Below are positions 6,430-7,290 of a DNA stretch of 7,290 bases, piece after piece. The stretch comes from Oscillospiraceae bacterium (lineage in GTDB: Bacteria; Bacillota; Clostridia; UBA1381). A program made the position numbers and the translations under genes. The notes beneath the pieces were generated by a model that searched no databases, had not been told where the DNA came from, and worked only from the letters and a program-made list of their open reading frames with translations. Each line of letters opens with the position of its first letter. Position 1 is the stretch's first letter. The stretch is taken from assembly GCA_015068545.1 (NCBI GenBank), contig SVKH01000081.1, positions 1 through 7,290 on the forward strand, written 5' to 3'.

Positions 6430-6484
6430 AATTGCACGGCAGTATAATTATTTTTACTTTATGAAACGCAGTTTCCTACAAATT

Positions 6485-6533
6485 AAAAAAATGGACCGAA
6501 GTATAGCTTAGAACTATGCCTCGACCCTTTTTT
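6485..6533. terminator. Bidirectional intrinsic terminator between mgtE and alaX
   Basis: Arms at 6493-6506 and 6514-6527 enclose a 7-nt loop. On the minus strand the stem pairs with three G-U wobbles and one mismatch and is followed by seven T's (plus-strand A-run 6485-6491), a good terminator for the alaX transcript. On the plus strand it has three mismatches but is followed by six T's (6528-6533), so it can act as backup termination after mgtE. Confidence 0.75.
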
Positions 6534-6640
6534 ATTTCTCAGAGAATTATCAATATTCAATATGTAATTTACGTAATAACAATATTGCTACCTTGTTCCT
6601 CCGTCCGCAAGCGGTACTTCCACTAGAAGCTTTCTGACTT

Positions 6641-7290
6641 TCACATTTTGAATGTTTTAAAATATTCTTCTATTTCCTTTCTTGAAGTTGCAAATTTACC
6701 CGAAACCATATCTCCTCTTCCACCACCTCTGCCGGATAGCGCACTATTTATATCCTTGCAAACAACAGAAAGTTCCTTGCCGTTACTTCCTATAATGTAG
6801 GTGTATCCCTCTTTATCACTGCCAAGACATCCCACAAACACGTCTTTGCATTTTTCCTTTCCTGCATTTACAAGACCACGAAGTGCCTCTATTGAAATAT
6901 CATTTTCAAATACACATATATTTCCATCAGTTTCCTTCAGATTCTCACACTTTGCTCCAATCAGCAGCTTTTCAAGATTAGCACACTTTTGCTTATACAT
7001 AGACAGTTCGCCTACTAACCTTTCCACACTTTCTGCCACTTCATACTGTTTTGCAGATAACATATTGGAGATTTTTACCACGTTTATGTGCTTTTTTTGG
7101 TAATCGGAAAGGCTGTCCGCTCCGCACATCATCCTGACTCTTACTCCGCCTTTGTAGTTTATCATGTCCTTTAGCTTAATCATGCCTATCTCCCCTGTTC
7201 GCTTAACATGAGGTGCACAGCAAGCACATATGTCAATACCCTCTATGGTTACGATACGCACGTTTTCGCTAAGGTCTAGCTTACTACGGT
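6641..7290 (-). CDS. Alanyl-tRNA editing protein, AlaX long form with DHHA1 domain (5' end outside window)
   Basis: Free-standing editing factor that hydrolyses mischarged tRNA(Ala), typically Ser-tRNA(Ala), in the cytoplasm. The frame stays open to the right edge, so only the last 215 residues are seen; the family is usually near 390-400. The fragment begins RSKLDLSENVRIVTIEGIDICACCAPHV, the second half of the AlaRS editing (SAD) domain: its metal-binding C-x3-H motif is Cys23-His27 of the visible part, followed by TGEIG. A probable coiled-coil linker (about 70-105) leads to a C-terminal DHHA1 domain with the glycine-rich GRGGGRGDMVSG motif at about 186-197, normally used for tRNA contact. 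A GTG at 7261-7259 is in frame but is not the start, because homologous-looking sequence continues upstream of it. There is no aminoacylation domain in view; with an ordinary AlaRS this motif would read more like CGGTH, so AlaX is preferred. Transcription is convergent with mgtE. Confidence 0.9.
   Translation of the reverse strand, partial: RSKLDLSENVRIVTIEGIDICACCAPHVKRTGEIGMIKLKDMINYKGGVRVRMMCGADSLSDYQKKHINVVKISNMLSAKQYEVAESVERLVGELSMYKQKCANLEKLLIGAKCENLKETDGNICVFENDISIEALRGLVNAGKEKCKDVFVGCLGSDKEGYTYIIGSNGKELSVVCKDINSALSGRGGGRGDMVSGKFATSRKEIEEYFKTFKM

Larger units (their letters stand above)
6327..6640. other. Convergent non-coding region with several stem-loops
   Basis: This 314-bp stretch lies between the convergent mgtE and alaX ends. 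It holds a 17-bp-arm palindrome (6334-6390), a second near-continuous dyad (6402-6429), a small GAAAC/GTTTC hairpin (6463-6475), a bidirectional terminator (6485-6533), and a roughly 107-bp alaX-side 3' tail with two tiny stems (CCGC/GCGG at 6605-6614; CTTC/GAAG at 6617-6629) plus the palindrome TTACGTAA (6569-6576). I see no credible gene. The only ATG-led frame noticed, 6461-6511 (16 codons), lacks a ribosome binding site and ends inside the terminator loop. Confidence 0.7.

Noticed and set aside
6461..6511. 16-codon ATG frame with a TATAAT sequence upstream (6443-6448), looking like a leader peptide
   Set aside because: No ribosome binding site, no good -35 box, ends in the terminator loop, and no plus-strand gene follows.
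6534..6640. Possible T-box-like motif on the minus strand (GTACCGC near 6608-6616) followed by a terminator
   Set aside because: The T-box core is not complete, there is no specifier-loop leader, and no minus-strand gene lies downstream for it to regulate.
7259..7261. GTG as the start of the editing protein
   Set aside because: The frame stays open to the window edge and the upstream residues RSKLDLSEN continue the editing domain, so the gene is merely cut by the window.
1..7290. Mobile element, CRISPR array, toxin-antitoxin or defence system
   Set aside because: No transposase, integrase, nuclease, methylase or regularly spaced repeats were found on either strand; every long frame is accounted for by housekeeping genes.

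Overview
The window looks like chromosomal DNA of an anaerobic Gram-positive bacterium of the class Clostridia, possibly near the Ruminococcaceae/Oscillospiraceae. This rests on the low-to-moderate G+C, strong AGGAGG ribosome binding sites, a groES-groEL pair behind a CIRCE/HrcA operator, a clostridial-type long AlaX editing protein, and a class A penicillin-binding protein with a low-complexity Pro/Thr-rich tail. The taxonomic placement is inferred from remembered protein character, not from a search.

Layout, left to right. Positions 1-1890 hold the groES-groEL heat-shock operon on the minus strand: sigma-A promoter, CIRCE operator at the transcript start, groES, then groEL, which is cut off at the left edge after 500 codons. 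Positions 1952-2296 (minus) encode a small membrane-anchored acidic protein whose C-terminal half resembles BofC C-terminal-domain proteins. Positions 2297-2453 are a divergent intergenic region with a clear plus-strand promoter and a perfect 7-bp inverted repeat at the predicted transcription start. Positions 2454-6326 (plus) carry a probable two-gene operon: a class A penicillin-binding protein (TTG start) and, 27 bp later, an MgtE-type magnesium channel/transporter (GTG start). Positions 6327-6640 are a non-coding convergent region with several stem-loops, including a 17-bp perfect palindromic arm pair and a bidirectional terminator. Positions 6641-7290 (minus) are the C-terminal 215 residues of an alanyl-tRNA editing protein (AlaX long form) whose start lies beyond the right edge.

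The genes serve housekeeping tasks: protein folding (GroES/GroEL), peptidoglycan polymerisation and cross-linking (PBP), magnesium homeostasis (MgtE) and translation fidelity (AlaX). The only suggestive functional link is the PBP-mgtE operon, since GT51 glycosyltransferases need divalent metal. I found no mobile element, CRISPR array, tRNA or rRNA, and nothing that amounts to a new defence or accessory system. The points worth a second look are small regulatory and structural ones in the two intergenic regions and the uncharacterised 114-residue protein.
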